Both the position numbers and the translations under genes were made by a program. A stretch of DNA of 64,000 bases from Deltaproteobacteria bacterium (GTDB lineage Bacteria > Desulfobacterota > Desulfuromonadia > Desulfuromonadales > Geopsychrobacteraceae), in NCBI GenBank assembly GCA_018399135.1, contig JAGYPB010000006.1, positions 16,667 to 80,666 of the forward strand, read 5' to 3'. The stretch's first letter is position 1. Every line of letters starts with the position of its first letter. This document shows positions 9,768 through 18,162 of the stretch, in pieces. Under the pieces are notes generated by a model, which saw only the letters and a program-made list of their open reading frames with translations, was not told the DNA's origin and searched no databases.

Positions 9768-9922
9768 ATAACTATTCAGCTCTATACTTGCGCAGGGCCT
9801 TCGGATCCTGTGGCAAGAGTGTCTGTCGCCATGGACGGCGACAGCAAGCGGTCATGGATGACCCAACGGGAAACAATCACGTCCCTTGACATAGGATCCC
9901 CTATCCGTTGCTGAACAAATAC
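9768..9922 (+). repeat. Palindromic intergenic repeat, copy 1
   Basis: One of four ~150-bp related elements in this window. It is bounded by imperfect inverted ends (ATAACTATTCAGC and GCTGAACAAATAC) and carries a central hairpin CTGTCGCC-ATGGAC-GGCGACAG (9823-9844). A second pairing links GGATCCTGTGGCAAG near the left with CTTGACATAGGATCC near the right. It begins at the end of the small RNA terminator T-run and ends 13 bp past the stop of the pyrophosphatase gene. It has no coding potential. Confidence 0.85.
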
Positions 9923-9935
9923 TTTTTTTCTAGCT

Positions 9936-11591
9936 CTATAGCCCCTTAAACACCTTCATTAAATGCGGCACCAACTGCTTTTTCCGTGACATAACACCTT
10001 TTAAACGATACAGATTATCACCTTCCTGGGGATAGCCAATCACATAAGGCAACTCGCTGGGTCCGGCAGTGAGCAGATAACTGGTTTCCATGACGATATC
10101 CGTAATAAGTAACGCTGCCAGACCATAGTCTTTCTCTGCGCGAATAACGGTCAGTTCATCGACAAGTTCCTGTTGCCGTGCATAAAATGTATGAAAATTA
10201 ACAACTTCAACCTGTCCCAAACCAAGCAGATAGCTGCCAACGCTATATTCCTTGAAATCGGTAAATATCAACTGACGCGCCGGCGCGCCACTGGCCATTA
10301 AACTACCAGCAGCAAACAATCTGGCACCAAAGTCGCCGTGTTCCAGTCCGGATAACTCTTCAAGCCAGGGAACCAGTTGACGATCGACCTCGGTGGTCGT
10401 TGGCGATTTCAAAACCAGGGTGTCCGACAACAGACCAGCCAATAACAGCCCGGCTACCGAAGAATCTGGAGTAAGACCCGCCTGCTGATAGAGAGTTGCT
10501 ACCAGCGAACAGGTACTGCCAAGAGGTTGATTGATAAAACGGATCGGTTGATCCGTATGAAAGTTACCCAGGCGATGATGATCGATCACTTCAAGAATTT
10601 CCACCTTGTCTGCTCCGGGAACGGCCTGTGATAGTTCGTTGTGATCGACAAGTATCAATTTGACCGGAGAATTTTTAATCAAGTGACTCTTGGTTGCGAC
10701 ACCGACAACCTGTTTTTCGCCGGCACAGACGATGGCACCAGAGTGTTTTCCGTGGACCAGCTTGACCCGCAGGTCATCGAGCAGATCATCAGGCCTGACC
10801 GTGATAAAATCAGGATCAGCCAGCTCCTTCACCGGAGTTGCCATACGTGTCAGCCACACTGAATTGGCCGTATCATAGTCACTGATCAGGATAGACACCT
10901 GATTGACTCTGGCCAGTGCCAGCAGCTCATCATCAACCCCACCGCCACCACTGACAATCAACAAACGGACTCCGGCCTCAACGGCACGACGTTGAATACC
11001 CGGACGGTCTCCGGTAATCAATACGGCACGTGACGGATCCATCACCTTGATCCAGCAATCAAAACTGGCTTCACGCCTGGCGCCAACATAAAGGTTCAGT
11101 TCTTCCACCTTATCTGCGTTGACAAGATTCACCTCAGCAGCGTTAAGGCAACACTGTATTGAGCGCAGTGATGCCTTGATGCGCCGCATCTTATCCGGAT
11201 CAGTCGGCACCAGAAAAAACTCTGTAGCACGCTTGAGCAACAACAATCCTTGAGCCCTGCCATCATCATCGATCATCGGCAACATCCGGATATGATGCTG
11301 GTGATAAAGCTCTATTGCTCGAGACATTGGTTCATCCTGGTGAATACTAATAGGTGTTTCCGTCACCACATCCTTGATACGGGGATGAACATCCGAAAGC
11401 AACACCGGGATATCAACGGCCAGTTCATCCAGAACAAATTGTGTCTGCTGGTTGATATTGCCGGCACGCGCGGCCTGAACACCTGAAAGCCCTTGACGAC
11501 GGCGCAACTGAGTATAAGCCAAAGCACTGCAGATGGAATCAGTATCAGGGTTACGGTGACCTATGACATAAACTACGGAGTTTTTGGACAT
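9936..11591 (-). CDS. Manganese-dependent (family II) inorganic pyrophosphatase with CBS and DRTGG domains
   Basis: About 551 residues in the order DHH domain (VIGHRNPDTDS at ~7), CBS, DRTGG, second CBS, rest of DHH (EVIDHHRLGN) and DHHA2. The metal-binding NPDTDS, the DHH triad and the C-terminal DHHA2 part match family II pyrophosphatases. These hydrolyse the pyrophosphate made by biosynthesis. CBS-containing members are known to be regulated by adenine nucleotides. The ATG at 11591 was chosen because the family N-terminus (VVYVIGHRNPDTDS) starts directly after it. An in-frame ATG at 11621 has a better ribosome site (GAGGGTG) and could be used. The gene is divergent from the ArsR-type regulator. 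Confidence 0.93.
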   Translation of the reverse strand: MSKNSVVYVIGHRNPDTDSICSALAYTQLRRRQGLSGVQAARAGNINQQTQFVLDELAVDIPVLLSDVHPRIKDVVTETPISIHQDEPMSRAIELYHQHHIRMLPMIDDDGRAQGLLLLKRATEFFLVPTDPDKMRRIKASLRSIQCCLNAAEVNLVNADKVEELNLYVGARREASFDCWIKVMDPSRAVLITGDRPGIQRRAVEAGVRLLIVSGGGGVDDELLALARVNQVSILISDYDTANSVWLTRMATPVKELADPDFITVRPDDLLDDLRVKLVHGKHSGAIVCAGEKQVVGVATKSHLIKNSPVKLILVDHNELSQAVPGADKVEILEVIDHHRLGNFHTDQPIRFINQPLGSTCSLVATLYQQAGLTPDSSVAGLLLAGLLSDTLVLKSPTTTEVDRQLVPWLEELSGLEHGDFGARLFAAGSLMASGAPARQLIFTDFKEYSVGSYLLGLGQVEVVNFHTFYARQQELVDELTVIRAEKDYGLAALLITDIVMETSYLLTAGPSELPYVIGYPQEGDNLYRLKGVMSRKKQLVPHLMKVFKGL

Positions 11592-11682
11592 AAATGAATT
11601 TCCAGAGGGGTAGCTGATCATATATCTACACCCTCTGAGGGTGGTAGATAATGATCAACATAAATAATGTCACATTCAATTG

Positions 11683-11726
11683 TTGACCTTTAGTAATTTT
11701 GTCAACTAGTATATATTAATATATAT
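11683..11726 (+). promoter_or_regulatory. Promoter and ArsR-type operator
   Basis: TTGACC (11683-11688) and TAGTAT (11707-11712) are spaced 18 bp. A perfect 16-bp palindrome TATATATTAATATATA (11710-11725) overlaps the -10 region, and a second inverted repeat GTTGAC/GTCAAC (11682-11687, 11701-11706) lies inside the promoter. Such A+T-rich dyads over the -10 are typical of ArsR/SmtB autoregulation of the adjacent repressor gene. Confidence 0.65.
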
Positions 11727-11750
11727 TCAAAACTGAATGGGAGGATATCG

Positions 11751-12068
11751 ATGGCTGACAAGTCTTCAAATATGCCCTTTGAAAGCGAAATTGATTACGA
11801 CCGTGAGTCAGAGATCCTGAAGGTTCTTGGTCACCCGATACGCCTTAAGATTGTTGCCGGGTTGATTTCCCAGGCATGCAACGTAAAAAAAATATGGGAG
11901 TGCCTTGGTCTGCCTCAGGCTACAGTTTCTCAGCATCTGGCTTTGCTGAAAAATAAAAACATCATCATTGGTCGACGCGAAGGGGTCGAAGTTTACTACC
12001 AGGTCACTTCACCGGAAGCAATCCGCATTGTATCCGCCCTCTTTCAACATTTACCCGCAATAAAATGA
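11751..12068 (+). CDS. ArsR/SmtB-family transcriptional repressor
   Basis: A 105-residue winged-helix protein containing EILKVLGHPIRLKIV, the recognition helix LPQATVSQHLALLK and a wing (RREGVEVYYQV). This family releases DNA on binding metal, metalloid or oxidised/persulfidated thiols. Only two cysteines are present, Cys43 and Cys51, flanking the start of the helix-turn-helix. The usual ELCVCDL metal site is absent, so a two-cysteine redox or sulfur sensor, or a metal site completed across the dimer, are both open. The ribosome site GGGAGG precedes the ATG. A palindrome over its own promoter suggests autoregulation. The divergent pyrophosphatase could share control. Confidence 0.88.
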   Translation: MADKSSNMPFESEIDYDRESEILKVLGHPIRLKIVAGLISQACNVKKIWECLGLPQATVSQHLALLKNKNIIIGRREGVEVYYQVTSPEAIRIVSALFQHLPAIK

Positions 12069-12094
12069 CCATGAACCATACCCGCCCGGAAGAA

Positions 12095-12125
12095 AAAACG
12101 GTCGCCCTGATATGACGACCGTTTT
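12095..12125. terminator. Bidirectional terminator
   Basis: A ten-bp perfect stem AAAACGGTCG/CGACCGTTTT (12095-12104 with 12116-12125) has an 11-base loop and a T/A flank on both strands. It lies between the convergent arsR-type and tautomerase genes. Confidence 0.8.
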
Positions 12126-12145
12126 AAAATTGACGCAAGAGTACC

Positions 12146-12343
12146 TTATTTCCCGGAACGAATCGCAGCGACAGTCTTGCCACGAATACCCCAGTTCTCC
12201 GGAGGGATTTCCTCGATAACAATGTGAGTAGCTTCGGGATTCTTGCCCAGCACTTCTGTTAGAGCAAGAGTGATTCGATCCATAAGCTCTTCCTTTTTTT
12301 CTGCGCTGATACCCTCTACTGTTCGAACAGTAACGACCGGCAT
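12146..12343 (-). CDS. 4-oxalocrotonate tautomerase family protein
   Basis: A small protein of 65 residues beginning MPVVTVRTVEG. The proline right after the initiator methionine is the catalytic base of this family once Met is removed. The length, the EEIPPENWGI turn and the basic C-terminus (AAIRSGK) fit the 4-OT/DmpI subgroup, which tautomerises keto-enol substrates in aromatic breakdown. No aromatic pathway genes are nearby, so the substrate is unknown. A strong ribosome site (AAAGGAG) precedes the ATG. Confidence 0.9.
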   Translation of the reverse strand: MPVVTVRTVEGISAEKKEELMDRITLALTEVLGKNPEATHIVIEEIPPENWGIRGKTVAAIRSGK

Positions 12344-12453
12344 TTGTGTCTCCTTTCATTAAAACAATACTTGACACGAGATTATAACCTCAGTACTAAA
12401 AGAATCAAGTGCCAAATCTCCCCGCAAGCCAACTAACCAGATTTTATAAGATC

Positions 12454-12607
12454 GTAACTATTCAGCTATGGCCTAGCGCTGGACAGGAGATCCTGTGGCA
12501 AGGGTGTCTGTCGCCATGGACGGCGACAGCAAGCGGTCATGGATGACCCAACGGGAAACAATCACGTCCATTGACATAGGATCCCCTATCAGGTGCTGAA
12601 CAGACAC
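12454..12607 (+). repeat. Palindromic intergenic repeat, copy 2
   Basis: The same element as at 9768, in the same orientation. It has ends GTAACTATTCAGC and GCTGAACAGACAC, the identical central hairpin CTGTCGCC/GGCGACAG, and the conserved GGATGACCCAACGGGAAAC segment. It lies upstream of the lipoprotein promoter in a 365-bp non-coding stretch. Confidence 0.85.
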
Positions 12608-12647
12608 ATAAGATCATCATTATATGTTTTAACAGAAACTGAAGACG

Positions 12648-12677
12648 TTGGTTTCAAACAGGGAATTCAGGTATAAT
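12648..12677 (+). promoter_or_regulatory. Likely sigma-70 promoter for the small lipoprotein gene
   Basis: TTGGTT (12648-12653) and a perfect TATAAT (12672-12677) are spaced 18 bp, 31 bp before the lipoprotein ATG. Confidence 0.5.
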
Positions 12678-12708
12678 AAATGGCAGATGCGTCACACCTG
12701 AGGTGCTT

Positions 12709-13080
12709 ATGAAAATCATCGTGCTGTTCTTGCTCATTCTTTTAACTGGTTGTGCCGGTCGTAGCGCATTTGTCTGGGAGCACACCGAAGGACTTGACGA
12801 TCTGCAATTACAGCAGGCACAGAAAGAATGTCGCCAAATAGCGCAGCGCGAGGTTCGTTATCCCTATCATCTCTATAGTCCCTATAGCCACACCCTCTTC
12901 CCTTTTTACCGTCCTTTCTATTATCATGACAGGCAACATGTCGGTGATTGGGTCTGGCACGATCACTTTGCGCAGATGCGCTATCAGGAGGAACTCAGCA
13001 GGCTCTACCGGGTCTGTATGGAAGCTAAAGGGTGGCGACTGGTGAGAGTTCCTGCACAGCAACCAGCAGAACATGATTGA
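12709..13080 (+). CDS. Small lipoprotein of unknown function
   Basis: A 123-residue protein whose first 17 residues form a lipoprotein signal ending in the lipobox LTGC, so the mature chain would start at the cysteine and be lipid-anchored. The middle is rich in tyrosine, histidine, proline and phenylalanine (around residues 50-70), followed by YQEELSRLYRVCMEAKGW. The ending CMEAKGW is common in small outer-membrane lipoproteins that share no known function. The ATG at 12709 was preferred to the GTG at 12703 because of GAGG 6 bp upstream. The family was not recognised. Confidence 0.7.
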   Translation: MKIIVLFLLILLTGCAGRSAFVWEHTEGLDDLQLQQAQKECRQIAQREVRYPYHLYSPYSHTLFPFYRPFYYHDRQHVGDWVWHDHFAQMRYQEELSRLYRVCMEAKGWRLVRVPAQQPAEHD

Positions 13081-13123
13081 ACGATGCGTATCGACAACAA
13101 CTAATCAGAATTAGAGAAAAACC

Positions 13124-13492
13124 GTGGTTATTGGTCAACACAACATTACCGCAGGGTCAGCTGACCAGGCTGCAACAACACAGCTGGGTTATGCTGCTGT
13201 ACCGGTAACGCCAAAGACCCGTCCGTCACCCGCCACACTCGTAGCAGATCAATATCAATCGGCCTCTCAACCGATCATCGAAGCTGAATATGTTGATCTC
13301 TACAGCCCCGTCCGTCGCCCCATCGAACAGCTGTCACGATGGCAGAATATGATCGTTGAAGAAGAACCGAAATCTCATCAACAACCAACAAAACCCGACG
13401 TTAACGGACGCAATCTGCAACTCATTGCACGCTATGAACAGCACAGCAACGTGCTACCATCACCAGGCAGTTTTGTTAACCTGCTGGTTTGA
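13124..13492 (+). CDS. Hypothetical protein
   Basis: A 122-residue frame with GTG start and a weak ribosome site (AGAG). The protein has no signal peptide or membrane segment. It is rich in Gln, Thr and Pro in the first half and looks largely disordered, with a possible short helix around IEQLSRWQNMIVEEE. Position 43 bp after the lipoprotein gene and on the same strand suggests co-transcription. It overlaps the end of the convergent uracil-DNA glycosylase gene by 17 bp. No family was recognised, but the absence of a competing gene and the good length support it. Confidence 0.55.
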   Translation: MVIGQHNITAGSADQAATTQLGYAAVPVTPKTRPSPATLVADQYQSASQPIIEAEYVDLYSPVRRPIEQLSRWQNMIVEEEPKSHQQPTKPDVNGRNLQLIARYEQHSNVLPSPGSFVNLLV

Positions 13493-14210
13493 CCGTGACG
13501 GATTCCAGTCGCTGTTTCACCATGACCATATCCGCCCAGACCTGTTTTTTTTCCAGTGGTGAACGCAACAAGTAATCAGGATGATAAGTAGCCATCAGCG
13601 CGACTCCATTATAGGTATGCCATTGGCCGCGCAAACGACTGACCGGCGTCTGGACTCCCAGCAAGGTCTGAGCAGCAAAATGTCCCAAGGTGATAATAAC
13701 AACAGGATTAAGTAGTGCCAGTTGACGTTTGAGAAAGGGTTCACAGGCCTTCACTTCGTCAGCGTGGAGATCACGGTTAACCGGTGGACGGCACTTTATC
13801 AGAAGACAGATATACACATCCTCTGCCGATAACCCCATAGCAAACAGAATGCGATCAAGCAGTCGACCAGCCTCGCCATCAAAAGGGGCACCTTGTTGAT
13901 CTTCTCCGTAACCAGGAGTCTCACCAACTAAAACCAGAGCGGCCTGCGGATTACCACGCCCAAAAACAACTGTATTGCGGTTTTCATGCAGGACGCAAGC
14001 GTGACACAGTTCAACTTCTGCCTGCAGTTCAGACAAAGTCTCTACAACCCCTTCCGACCGCATCGTTGAGAGATCAACAGAGTCGTTTAATGTCTTTTGA
14101 ATAGAATCGACAGGGGCAATGGTGTTAAAACCCACATCCTGAAGTTCTTGCAGAAGACTACGTGCCTGGCAGACTTGAGTGTAGCATTCGTGGTACAATT
14201 TACTTGTCAT
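13476..14210 (-). CDS. Uracil-DNA glycosylase, family 4 (iron-sulfur type)
   Basis: Removes uracil from DNA at the first step of base excision repair. It shows the family motif GETPGYGEDQQGAPFDGEAGRLLD, the CHAC pair that begins the four-cysteine [4Fe-4S] ligand set, the later CRPPVNRD and ACEPFL cysteines, and the C-terminal ATYHPDYLLRSP motif. The ~115 residues before the catalytic domain are longer than in the thermophile enzymes and of unknown role. The ATG at 14210 was preferred. A GTG at 14252 is in frame but has no better ribosome site. It is divergent from the phospholipase C-like gene. Confidence 0.88.
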   Translation of the reverse strand: MTSKLYHECYTQVCQARSLLQELQDVGFNTIAPVDSIQKTLNDSVDLSTMRSEGVVETLSELQAEVELCHACVLHENRNTVVFGRGNPQAALVLVGETPGYGEDQQGAPFDGEAGRLLDRILFAMGLSAEDVYICLLIKCRPPVNRDLHADEVKACEPFLKRQLALLNPVVIITLGHFAAQTLLGVQTPVSRLRGQWHTYNGVALMATYHPDYLLRSPLEKKQVWADMVMVKQRLESVTVKPAG

Positions 14211-14267
14211 GTGTTTTTTTACTTGTCCATCTGATGGATTTGCTGAAGTCACCCACTGGGGCTGTGT

Positions 14268-15179
14268 ATGATCCCTTTTTTAATCCTGATATTCCTGTTT
14301 ATTCTGATACCGGAACCTGTTTATGCCTGGGGTGCCGGTGTTCATCTGGGAACCTGTCTACGCGTACTGGCAGCACCGGAGCTATTACCACAGGCATTGC
14401 AGACATTACTGGCAACCTACCCCCTCGATTACCTTTACGGTAGCATCGCTGCAGACATCACCCTGGGCAAAAAGCATACCCATCATCTGGAACATTGCCA
14501 CAACTGGCGGATCGGTCGGAAAATTCTCGAGCGAGGCAAAAAACATAGCCCTGAAGCAGAGGCCTGCGCCTACGGATATTTATCACATCTGGCCGCAGAT
14601 ACAGTCGCTCATAACTATTTCGTCCCCTACAAGCTGGCCATGACGTTTAACACAACGTTTCACAATCATGCCTATTGGGAAATCCGCGCCGATATCGGTG
14701 TGAAAAAAGAAACCTGGAAAATCGCTCAACAACTTGCCAAGCGCAACAATCGTCATCTTGACAAAGTGCTCAGTGGCTCTATCTCCGACACCATTTTTTC
14801 TTTTGGAACCAACAAGCAGATTTTCAACTCGATGATGCTGGTCAGCCGTTTGAATCGTTGGCAGAAAATGGTCGAAACCATTGCGGCCCATTCACGGTGG
14901 CCTTTTGACCGTGTTGAACACGACGAATATATGGCCCTTGGATTAGAAGCCGTCTTCAGTATTCTCAGTGATGAGCACAGCCCTTACTGGAATGCCGATC
15001 CTACCGGCGATCGCGCCCTGACAGCAGCCAACCTTATTCGCAAGAACATGAAGCTACTATGGCTCGACGGTAAAATAGAACAGGAAGATTCTGATCTGAT
15101 TCTGAAAGAATTACGCACACGCTTCAAGCTCGGTATCATTAATCCAGACGAGATACTCCCTCTGTTCACTGTTGTCTAG
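14268..15179 (+). CDS. Exported zinc-dependent phospholipase C-like protein
   Basis: A 303-residue protein with a signal peptide of about 20 residues, predicted to leave Trp as the first mature residue (YA/WGAGVH). In the zinc phospholipase C/S1-P1 nuclease fold the mature N-terminal Trp itself binds zinc, and the first histidine follows in WGAGVH. Further histidine/aspartate ligands are visible in IAADITLG, KHTHHLEHCHNW, YGYLSHLAADTVAHNYFVP and FHNHAYWEIRAD. The pattern therefore supports a trinuclear zinc site. Role in the cell is unknown: phospholipid turnover is possible. Similar proteins are scattered in Geobacter-type genomes. Confidence 0.82.
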   Translation: MIPFLILIFLFILIPEPVYAWGAGVHLGTCLRVLAAPELLPQALQTLLATYPLDYLYGSIAADITLGKKHTHHLEHCHNWRIGRKILERGKKHSPEAEACAYGYLSHLAADTVAHNYFVPYKLAMTFNTTFHNHAYWEIRADIGVKKETWKIAQQLAKRNNRHLDKVLSGSISDTIFSFGTNKQIFNSMMLVSRLNRWQKMVETIAAHSRWPFDRVEHDEYMALGLEAVFSILSDEHSPYWNADPTGDRALTAANLIRKNMKLLWLDGKIEQEDSDLILKELRTRFKLGIINPDEILPLFTVV

Positions 15180-15187
15180 GCGTCTAT

Positions 15188-16387
15188 TCATTCATGTTTC
15201 TGCCAGGCCAATCGAACGCGATCAAGCAGTTGATCTGCGACTTCCGTTTTGCTCATTAACTCAAGATCTTCAACACGCCCATCAGGGTAGAGAAAACGAA
15301 CAATATTCGTATCGACATCAAAGCCCGCTCCCGGGGCCGAAACATCATTGGCAACAATCATATCAAGATTTTTACTGATCAGCTTTTGTGTTGCATGTTC
15401 CAGCAATTTTTCTGTTTCAGCGGCAAAACCGACAAGGATCTGCCGCTTTTTACGCCGTCCCAGTTCGGCGAGAATATCCGGTGTTTTTTCCAGTTCAAGG
15501 ATCATGTCATCTGCCATCTTCTTAACTTTCTGTTGCTGCCGGATCTGCGGACGGTAATCAGCGACCGCAGCTGCCTTGATGACCACATCAGCAGCGTCAA
15601 AACAGTCAAGTATCACATCGTGCATCTGCTGGGCAGAAACAACAGCAAGTATCTCTACTTCGGCGGGCGGGGTTAACTGCACCGGACCGGCCACCAGAGT
15701 CACCTTAGCACCACGGCGCCGGGCAGCTGCAGCGATAGCAAAGCCCATGCGACCCGATGAATAATTGGTCAGGTAACGCACCGGATCAATTTCTTCACGA
15801 GTCGGACCGGCACTGACCAGAATTCGGCAGCCTGTCAGATCCTTGCTGGTCAGGATGTCCTCAGCAGCAGCGATAATATCCTGCGGATCAGGCATTTTAC
15901 CCTGACCTGTCCAGCCACAGGCAAGTTCTCCATCAACCGGATCCAGCAGATGATAGCCAACCTCACGCAAGGCTTTTTCATTGCGTTGGTACAATGGATT
16001 TTCATACATATTGGTGTTCATTGCCGGAACGATCAGAACCGGAGCCTTGGTCGCCATGACCGTTGTCGTCAGCAGGTCATCTGCCAGCCCCTGGGCAATT
16101 TTGCCAATGAGGTTGGCCGTTGCCGGCGCGAGGATAAACAGATCAGCACGATCAGCCAGGGAGATATGGCCAATTTCCTGCTCCTGATATAAATTAAAAA
16201 GTTCCGTATGAACCGGATGACCAGAGAGGGTTTGAAAAGTTAACGGCGTCACAAACTCGCAGGCCGAGCGTGTCATGACGACATGAACTGTAGCGCCGGC
16301 TTTGGTTAACAGGCGTAATAGTTCGACGGCCTTATAGACCGCAATGCCGCCACTGACACCGAGAAGAATCGTTTTACTTTTGAGCAT
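15188..16387 (-). CDS. coaBC: Bifunctional phosphopantothenoylcysteine decarboxylase / phosphopantothenate-cysteine ligase
   Basis: A 399-residue enzyme of coenzyme A synthesis. The N-terminal flavoprotein half (CoaC, ~1-185) has GVSGGIAVYK, the substrate clamp PAMNTNMYENP and the catalytic-cysteine segment CGWTGQGKMPDP. The C-terminal half (CoaB) has AGPTREEIDPVRYLTNYSSGRMGFA and the lysine motif KKMADDMILELEKTPDIL. It is the first functional unit downstream of a run of three overlapping minus-strand genes (MBL hydrolase, YhaM-like, FAD protein), with a 12-bp gap to the MBL gene. Confidence 0.96.
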   Translation of the reverse strand: MLKSKTILLGVSGGIAVYKAVELLRLLTKAGATVHVVMTRSACEFVTPLTFQTLSGHPVHTELFNLYQEQEIGHISLADRADLFILAPATANLIGKIAQGLADDLLTTTVMATKAPVLIVPAMNTNMYENPLYQRNEKALREVGYHLLDPVDGELACGWTGQGKMPDPQDIIAAAEDILTSKDLTGCRILVSAGPTREEIDPVRYLTNYSSGRMGFAIAAAARRRGAKVTLVAGPVQLTPPAEVEILAVVSAQQMHDVILDCFDAADVVIKAAAVADYRPQIRQQQKVKKMADDMILELEKTPDILAELGRRKKRQILVGFAAETEKLLEHATQKLISKNLDMIVANDVSAPGAGFDVDTNIVRFLYPDGRVEDLELMSKTEVADQLLDRVRLAWQKHE

Positions 16388-16399
16388 CTACTAACCTTT

Positions 16400-17023
16400 T
16401 CAACCTGTCAGAAAGGGGTTATGGCGTTTTTCCTGACCGATCGTTGTTGCCGGGCCATGCCCTGGATACACCCTGGTTTCATCCGCCAGGTGCAGCAATT
16501 TTTCATTTATATTATTAATCAGTTGCTGATGATTGCCACCGGGAAGGTCGGTTCGTCCGATTGATCCACTGAACAGAGTGTCACCGACAAACAGACAGTC
16601 TTCTACCTGCAAACAGATGCCTCCAGGTGAGTGTCCCGGGGTATGGATGACCCGAAGCGAGAAATCTCCAACAGTGATGAAATCTCCATCTTTCAACAAA
16701 CGTGTCGGTTCAGGAGAACGACTGGCCGACAGCCCGAACAAAGCGGCATGTTCTGCAGCGCGTTGCAATAAAGGCGCATCATCCTTATGAATCAGCAATG
16801 CGCAAGCGGTTTTTTCAAGCAGTGCTCGATTAGCACCAATATGGTCAAAATGACCGTGGGTATTGATTACCATGATTAAGGTCAAACCATGTTGACGCAA
16901 AAGGGCCAGGATGCTCTCAGCATCTCCGCCAGGATCAATTACTGCGGCTTTGCCGGTATTTTCACAGCCAATGAGATAACAATTTACCTCCAGGGGGCCG
17001 GTTGGCAGACTGGCGAGCATCAT
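16400..17023 (-). CDS. Metallo-beta-lactamase-fold hydrolase (glyoxalase II-like)
   Basis: A 207-residue hydrolase with the canonical dinuclear metal motif THGHFDHIGAN, then HTPGHSPGG, GDTLFSGSIGRTD and YPGHGPAT. These are features of the glyoxalase II/YcbL subgroup that cleaves thioesters such as S-lactoylglutathione or acts on unknown esters. The YcbL-like short length lacks the C-terminal helical domain of true glyoxalase II. It overlaps the YhaM-like gene by 4 bp (translational coupling). Substrate cannot be told. Confidence 0.9.
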   Translation of the reverse strand: MMLASLPTGPLEVNCYLIGCENTGKAAVIDPGGDAESILALLRQHGLTLIMVINTHGHFDHIGANRALLEKTACALLIHKDDAPLLQRAAEHAALFGLSASRSPEPTRLLKDGDFITVGDFSLRVIHTPGHSPGGICLQVEDCLFVGDTLFSGSIGRTDLPGGNHQQLINNINEKLLHLADETRVYPGHGPATTIGQEKRHNPFLTG

Positions 17024-18162
17024 GATGGCTCTCCTTTTTCATTGATCTGGGTAAAAAGATCAAGATTACGGTTTTTCAATTGTTCACCCAGGGTTGCCCC
17101 CAGGGGGCGGTCATGATGAGCGTCACGACGGCTTCCAGGCTTATCCTTGCGGGCTGACATGGGGGAAGTCACTGGGATATCAGGCTGTCCGGGAGATACC
17201 TCAGAGCCCCCATCCTTTTTCTGTCCCATATAAAAATAACGATCGAACAGACGATGATAGGACGTCCACCCCTGGTCTTGCTGTTCCTTGTCAATGTGTA
17301 ACTGTACAGCATTGATTTTGGAGTCAAGCTCATCAATAAAATTCAGAATGACAGCTTCCAGAAATTTCGGGCGTTTAGGTGAGCCAAAGTCATATTGTCC
17401 ATGGTGAGACAACAGCAGGTGTTTGATCATCATCGACAAATCTGCCGGGAAACCCGCAATAGACCGTACACGGTCTTCAATCATCTGAACACCGATGACG
17501 ATATGGCCCAGCAGCTTTCCTTCATCAGTATAACCAAAAGAGCGATCAAAGGACAGTTCCACCACCTTGCCGACATCATGGAGCATGGCACCACTGATCA
17601 ATAGATCCCGATCGACCTGTGGATAGCGCGCGGATATATCGAGGGCAAGAGCCGCAACAGCTAGAGAATGCTCTAACAGGCCCCCAATGTAGGTATGGTG
17701 CATCGACTTCGCCGCCGGAGCTTTGGAGTAGAGTCGATAAAATTCAGGATCATCGAAAAAAGCGCGCAACAAATCACGAATATAGGGATTTTCCAGGGAG
17801 TCGAGGAGCAGATCAAGTTCGTTTCGCATGTCAGCGGGAGAGCGTTTACTGACAGGCAGAAAATCACCAATATCAACCGACTCTTCAGCAACTTTTTCCA
17901 ATCGCTGTACAACCAGTTGCATTTTCCCCATATAAACACTGGCTTTCGCATCAACACGAATAAAGTCGTCAGCGGTAAACTGCCTTGAAAGTTCATCAAT
18001 CCGATCCCAGACTTTGGCCTCTACTTCACCGGTACTGTCCATCAACTTAAGTGTCATGTAAGGTTTACCATTTTTAGCCATGGCGGTAATCTTGTCACGA
18101 ACCAGAAAAACTGTAGTTACCTGATCGCGCTCTTTGATTTGATTGACATATATTTCTTTCAC
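17020..18162 (-). CDS. 3'-5' exoribonuclease of the YhaM type (OB fold plus HD domain)
   Basis: A 380-residue protein. Residues ~15-95 form an OB-fold nucleic-acid-binding domain (YMTLKLMDSTGEVEAKVWD). Residues ~160-310 form an HD domain with HHTYIGGLLEHSLAVA, the HD pair in GAMLHDVGKVVE and LLLSHHGQYDFGSPKRP. This is the arrangement of Bacillus YhaM, a manganese-dependent 3'-5' exonuclease. The last ~65 residues are polar and variable. It overlaps both neighbours by 4 bp, so the three genes form one transcription unit. Confidence 0.9.
   Translation of the reverse strand: MKEIYVNQIKERDQVTTVFLVRDKITAMAKNGKPYMTLKLMDSTGEVEAKVWDRIDELSRQFTADDFIRVDAKASVYMGKMQLVVQRLEKVAEESVDIGDFLPVSKRSPADMRNELDLLLDSLENPYIRDLLRAFFDDPEFYRLYSKAPAAKSMHHTYIGGLLEHSLAVAALALDISARYPQVDRDLLISGAMLHDVGKVVELSFDRSFGYTDEGKLLGHIVIGVQMIEDRVRSIAGFPADLSMMIKHLLLSHHGQYDFGSPKRPKFLEAVILNFIDELDSKINAVQLHIDKEQQDQGWTSYHRLFDRYFYMGQKKDGGSEVSPGQPDIPVTSPMSARKDKPGSRRDAHHDRPLGATLGEQLKNRNLDLFTQINEKGEPS

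Noticed and set aside
9768..9922. Insertion sequence or tRNA-like element
   Set aside because: No transposase frame and no cloverleaf; only palindromic arms and conserved core are found.
12955..12980. TGGCAC...TTTGC resembling a sigma-54 promoter
   Set aside because: It is inside the coding sequence of the small lipoprotein, spacing is off by one and no downstream gene fits.
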